From: Pseudomonas sp. PICF141
GTDB taxonomy: Bacteria; Pseudomonadota; Gammaproteobacteria; Pseudomonadales; Pseudomonadaceae
Direction: 5' to 3'
Assembly: GCF_002286815.1 (NCBI RefSeq)
Contig: NZ_MUNM01000076.1
Span: 1 to 64,000, forward strand
Length of the DNA stretch: 64,000 bases
Part shown: piece by piece, positions 61,272-64,000 of the stretch
Layout: every line of letters starts with the position of its first letter
Position numbering within the stretch: the stretch's first letter is position 1
Position numbers and translations under genes: made by a program
The notes under the pieces: model-generated
What the model was told of the DNA's origin: nothing
The model's input: the letters and a program-made list of their open reading frames with translations, nothing else
Database searches by the model: none

Positions 61272-62420
61272 TTAGAGCCCCATCTGCTTGCTGATGATCT
61301 CGTTCATCACTTCCCGCGTTCCCCCACCAATCGACAAAATCCGATTATCGCGATACAGCCGTTCCACCAGACTGTCACGCATGTAACCCAGGCCACCCAG
61401 AATCTGCACGGCGTCGTTGGTAATGCGATCAGCCGTGTCGGTGGCAAAATTCTTGGCCATGGAAATCTCCTTGATCACGCTCTGCCCCGCGGCGATTTTC
61501 GCTGCCTGACGGTAAGTGAACTCCCGCGACACCTCCAGCGCCGTGGCCATTTCCGCGAGGCGGTGCTTGAGCACCTGGAACTTGCCGATGGGTTTGCCGA
61601 AGGCTTCACGCTGGCGAGCCCATTTCAGGCTTTCCTCCAGCGCCAACTGCGCAGTCATGTTGGCCATCAGTGCCAGGGCCAGACGTTCGCTCTGAAAGTT
61701 ACCCATGATGCAGGCGAAGCCCATGTTCTCGGCACCGATCAGATGCTCCAGCGGCACCCGGCAATCATCAAAAAACAGTTCGGCGGTGTCCGACGCCCAC
61801 CAGCCCATTTTCTTCAACTGACGACCGACGGTGAAACCGGGTGTGCCCTTCTCGATCAACAACACACTGATGCCGCCAAAACCCGGCTCGCCGGTGCGCA
61901 CCGCGACGGTATAGAAATCTGCACGAACGCCGCTGGTAATGAAGGTTTTACTGCCGCTGACTCGATAAAAGTCGCCGTCCCGCACGGCGCGGGTTTGCAG
62001 ATTGGCGACGTCGGAGCCGCCGCTGGGTTCGGTGACAGCCAGGGCGCTGATCTTCTCGCCCGCCAGCACCTGAGGCACAACGCGATCGCGGACTTCGGGC
62101 CTGGCCCACTTGAGGATGGGCGGCAGACCAATGTCCAGCGAGCCCAGCCCTGCGACCAGACCACCGGAACCGCAGCGCATCAGCTCTTCACTGGCAGCGA
62201 TCTTGGCGAACATATCGCCTTCGTGACTGCCGCCCAAGGCTTCGGGATAACCGATGCCTAGAATCCCCGCCGCGCCAGCCTTCAGGTAGAGTTCGCGAGG
62301 AAAGCTTTCAGCTTCTTCCCACTGGTCGATGTCGGGAAGAATTTCACGCTCGACGAAACGTCTGACGCTGTCGCGGACCAATTGATGGCTGGGGTCGAAG
62401 TATTCCTGAAAGGCAGGCAT
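61272..62420 (-). CDS. Acyl-CoA dehydrogenase
   Basis: 382 residues from ATG 62420, preceded by GGAGCTCGCCG. FAD enzyme with the N-terminal helical domain, the ACAD signature ALAVTEPSGGSDVANLQT, and the C-terminal block RITNDAVQILGGLGYMRD ... GGGTREVMNEIISKQMGL. It oxidises an acyl-CoA to the enoyl-CoA; chain length cannot be told. A palindrome lies 32 bases upstream of the start. In P. aeruginosa an acyl-CoA dehydrogenase also lies beside recR (PA1535 by recollection). Confidence 0.92.
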   Translation of the reverse strand: MPAFQEYFDPSHQLVRDSVRRFVEREILPDIDQWEEAESFPRELYLKAGAAGILGIGYPEALGGSHEGDMFAKIAASEELMRCGSGGLVAGLGSLDIGLPPILKWARPEVRDRVVPQVLAGEKISALAVTEPSGGSDVANLQTRAVRDGDFYRVSGSKTFITSGVRADFYTVAVRTGEPGFGGISVLLIEKGTPGFTVGRQLKKMGWWASDTAELFFDDCRVPLEHLIGAENMGFACIMGNFQSERLALALMANMTAQLALEESLKWARQREAFGKPIGKFQVLKHRLAEMATALEVSREFTYRQAAKIAAGQSVIKEISMAKNFATDTADRITNDAVQILGGLGYMRDSLVERLYRDNRILSIGGGTREVMNEIISKQMGL

Positions 62421-62451
62421 CGGCGAGCTCCACTGAAGGTTCAGCAAAGCT

Positions 62452-62471
62452 AACCGAGCGCTTGCTTGGTT
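62452..62471. promoter_or_regulatory. Putative operator of the acyl-CoA dehydrogenase gene
   Basis: AACCGAGCGCTTGCTTGGTT: 8-base arms with one mismatch around GCTT, 32 bases upstream of the start codon. Size and placement suit a TetR-type repressor. It does not match the PsrA consensus seen elsewhere in the window. Confidence 0.45.
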
Positions 62472-62512
62472 TTCAATAGCGTTGTGTGAACCAGATGGAC
62501 CGAGGCGCATTC

Positions 62513-62600
62513 TTCGCGGGCAAGCCTCGCTCCTACGGTTTTGCGTCGTGCGAATATTCGCGAACAACCGATATCCGTAGGAGCGAGGCTTGCCCGCGAA
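62513..62600. repeat. REP doublet (GTAGGAGCGAGGCTTGCCCGCGAA type)
   Basis: 26-base perfect arms 62513-62538 and 62575-62600, between recR and the acyl-CoA dehydrogenase gene. Same family as 43218-43294. Confidence 0.93.
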
Positions 62601-62616
62601 GGGGCCTGCTCAGACG

Positions 62617-63219
62617 CTACAAGGTAATCGGCTTACGCCCGGCAAACGAATGCGCCAGTGTCCCGCCATCGACCAACTCCAGCTCGCCACCCAATGGCAC
62701 GCCATGGGCGATGCGCGAGGCGATCAAGCCTTTGTTGCTGAGCAACTGGGCAATGTAATGCGCTGTCGCCTCACCTTCCACGGTCGGGTTGGTCGCCAGA
62801 ATGACTTCAGTGAACGTGCCCGCCTCTTCGATCCGCGTCATCAATTGTGGAATGCCGATGGCGTCAGGCCCTAATCCGTCGAGCGGCGACAGATGGCCCT
62901 TGAGCACGAAGTAACGACCGCGAAAACCGGTCTGCTCCACCGCATAAACATCCATCGGACCTTCCACCACGCACAGCAAGGTGTCGTCACGGCGTGGATC
63001 CGCGCATTGCGGGCACAGATCGTCTTCAGTCAGCGTGCGGCACAAGCGGCAGTGGCCCACTCCTTCCATGGCCTGGCTCAGCGCCTGGGCCAGTCGCGAA
63101 CCGCCGCTGCGATCACGCTCAAGCAGTTGCAACGCCATGCGCTGGGCAGTTTTCTGACCCACACCCGGCAAAATTCGCAGGGCATCGATCAGTTGGCGAA
63201 TCAAAGGGCTGAAGCTCAT
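62617..63219 (-). CDS. recR: Recombination protein RecR
   Basis: 200 residues. RecR with RecO and RecF loads RecA at gaps. Helix-hairpin-helix [20 protein letters not shown], Cys4 zinc finger [22 protein letters not shown], and TOPRIM domain [25 protein letters not shown] with [19 protein letters not shown]. Normal length. The usual partners dnaX-ybaB are not between it and the next gene upstream. Confidence 0.96.
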   Translation of the reverse strand: MSFSPLIRQLIDALRILPGVGQKTAQRMALQLLERDRSGGSRLAQALSQAMEGVGHCRLCRTLTEDDLCPQCADPRRDDTLLCVVEGPMDVYAVEQTGFRGRYFVLKGHLSPLDGLGPDAIGIPQLMTRIEEAGTFTEVILATNPTVEGEATAHYIAQLLSNKGLIASRIAHGVPLGGELELVDGGTLAHSFAGRKPITL

Positions 63220-63284
63220 GGGGAAAAGTCCGACATAACAACGAGACGCGGTTTATACCCGCGCCTCGAATGACCGTCAATTAT

Positions 63285-64000
63285 TCAGTCTTGCGCAACC
63301 CGCACCACCAGTTTGCCAAAGTTGCGCCCCTCCAGCAGACCGATGAATGCCCGGGGCGCGTTCTCCAGGCCATCGACCATGTCCTCACGGAATTTGACCT
63401 TGCCATCACGCACCCACGGCGCCATGGCGCTGATAAATTCCGGCTGACGGTCACCGTAGTCGTCAAACACTATGAAGCCCTGAATCCGTACCCGTTTGGT
63501 CAGCAGTGTGCGCTGCAATTGTGGCAGTCGATCCGGCCCACTCGGTGGTTCATGGGCGTTGTAGGACGCAATCAGACCACAAAGAGGAATCCGCGCCTTG
63601 GGATTGAGCAGCGGCAGCACCGCATCGAATACCTTGCCACCAACGTTTTCAAAGTAGATATCAACACCTTTGAAGCAGGCCGATGCCAACTCCTGGGCGA
63701 AGTCCGGACGCTTGTGATCGATGCAGGCATCGAAGCCCAGCTCCTCGACCACATAACGGCATTTATCCGCGCCACCCGCCACACCCACCACTCGCAGGCC
63801 TTTGATCTTTGCCACTTGGCCAACCACCGACCCCACGGCGCCGGATGCAGCCGCCACCACCAGAGTTTCGCCTTCCTTGGGCTGGCCGATGTCCATCAAC
63901 CCCATGTAGGCGGTCATACCGGGCATGCCCAGCACACCCAGGGCCATCGATGGACTCTGCAGCCCGGACGGGATCGGAATGATGTTGCGCCCGTCACTGA
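63285..64000 (-). CDS. NADP-dependent MDR oxidoreductase, 5' end cut by window edge
   Basis: The frame stays open to the window end (… SDGRNIIPIPSGLQSP before MALGVLGMPGM), so the start lies beyond 64000. About 238 codons are visible. The Rossmann motif is AASGAVGSVVGQVAKIKGLRVVGVAGG, with downstream DIYFENVGGKVFDAVLPLLN and the C-terminal YGDRQPEFISAMAPWVRDGKVKFRED typical of the leukotriene B4 dehydrogenase/CurA branch of medium-chain reductases. No zinc ligands are seen. The substrate is unknown. Confidence 0.88.
   Translation of the reverse strand, partial: SDGRNIIPIPSGLQSPSMALGVLGMPGMTAYMGLMDIGQPKEGETLVVAAASGAVGSVVGQVAKIKGLRVVGVAGGADKCRYVVEELGFDACIDHKRPDFAQELASACFKGVDIYFENVGGKVFDAVLPLLNPKARIPLCGLIASYNAHEPPSGPDRLPQLQRTLLTKRVRIQGFIVFDDYGDRQPEFISAMAPWVRDGKVKFREDMVDGLENAPRAFIGLLEGRNFGKLVVRVAQD

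Overview
The window is a gene-dense stretch of a Pseudomonas chromosome, most like the P. fluorescens group. Evidence: high GC, gene order familiar from P. aeruginosa PAO1 (PilZ-GDPD-sthA ... gap-mfd-csiV ... nagZ-psrA-lexA-sulA ... topA-fadAB ... uup-slt, then pdxB ... acnA-aer-cco2-cco1-ccoGHIS-hemN-anr-apt-recR), two tandem cbb3 oxidase operons, an Anr regulator, and many extragenic palindromes of the kinds scattered through fluorescent pseudomonads. Synteny statements come from memory of PAO1, not from an alignment.

Layout. 0-14 kb: PilZ protein, phosphodiesterase, soluble transhydrogenase SthA, a lipoprotein ApbE standing alone without the Na+-NQR operon it normally serves, GapB-type GAPDH, and an mfd-csiV-SNF2 helicase run, then nagZ. 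14-30 kb: fatty-acid and SOS regulators psrA and lexA-sulA with readable operators, small conserved genes, topA, the fadBA beta-oxidation operon, an intergenic region that probably encodes a small RNA, a UspA protein, the ABC-F ATPase Uup and lytic transglycosylase Slt. 29-36 kb: the more variable part, with a class II Fic protein, an MsbA-type ABC exporter, a small conserved protein, pdxB, a MATE exporter and TusA. 36-43 kb: rlmM, acnA, a CPBP membrane protease, the Aer-type receptor and an alpha/beta hydrolase. 44-60 kb: a low-oxygen respiration island with ccoN2O2Q2P2, ccoN1O1Q1P1, ccoGHIS, a TauE/SafE-like protein, hemN and anr. It is interrupted between ccoP1 and ccoG by an A/T-richer segment with a secreted metallophosphoesterase and a broken PIN-domain toxin gene. 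60-64 kb: apt, acyl-CoA dehydrogenase, recR and a truncated MDR oxidoreductase.

The cco block is one functional unit: two terminal oxidases, the copper/haem assembly factors, the anaerobic haem enzyme HemN and the oxygen sensor Anr. A perfect Anr box precedes hemN and weaker candidates precede both ccoN genes. Fatty-acid use is the second theme (psrA, fadBA, acyl-CoA dehydrogenase).

I see no CRISPR array, prophage, complete insertion sequence, rRNA or tRNA. Most of the window is core genome. The least ordinary items are an apparent MITE-like insertion inside the acnA terminator, the orphan apbE, the PIN-toxin remnant, the putative sRNA upstream of fadBA and the helix-split PilZ protein.
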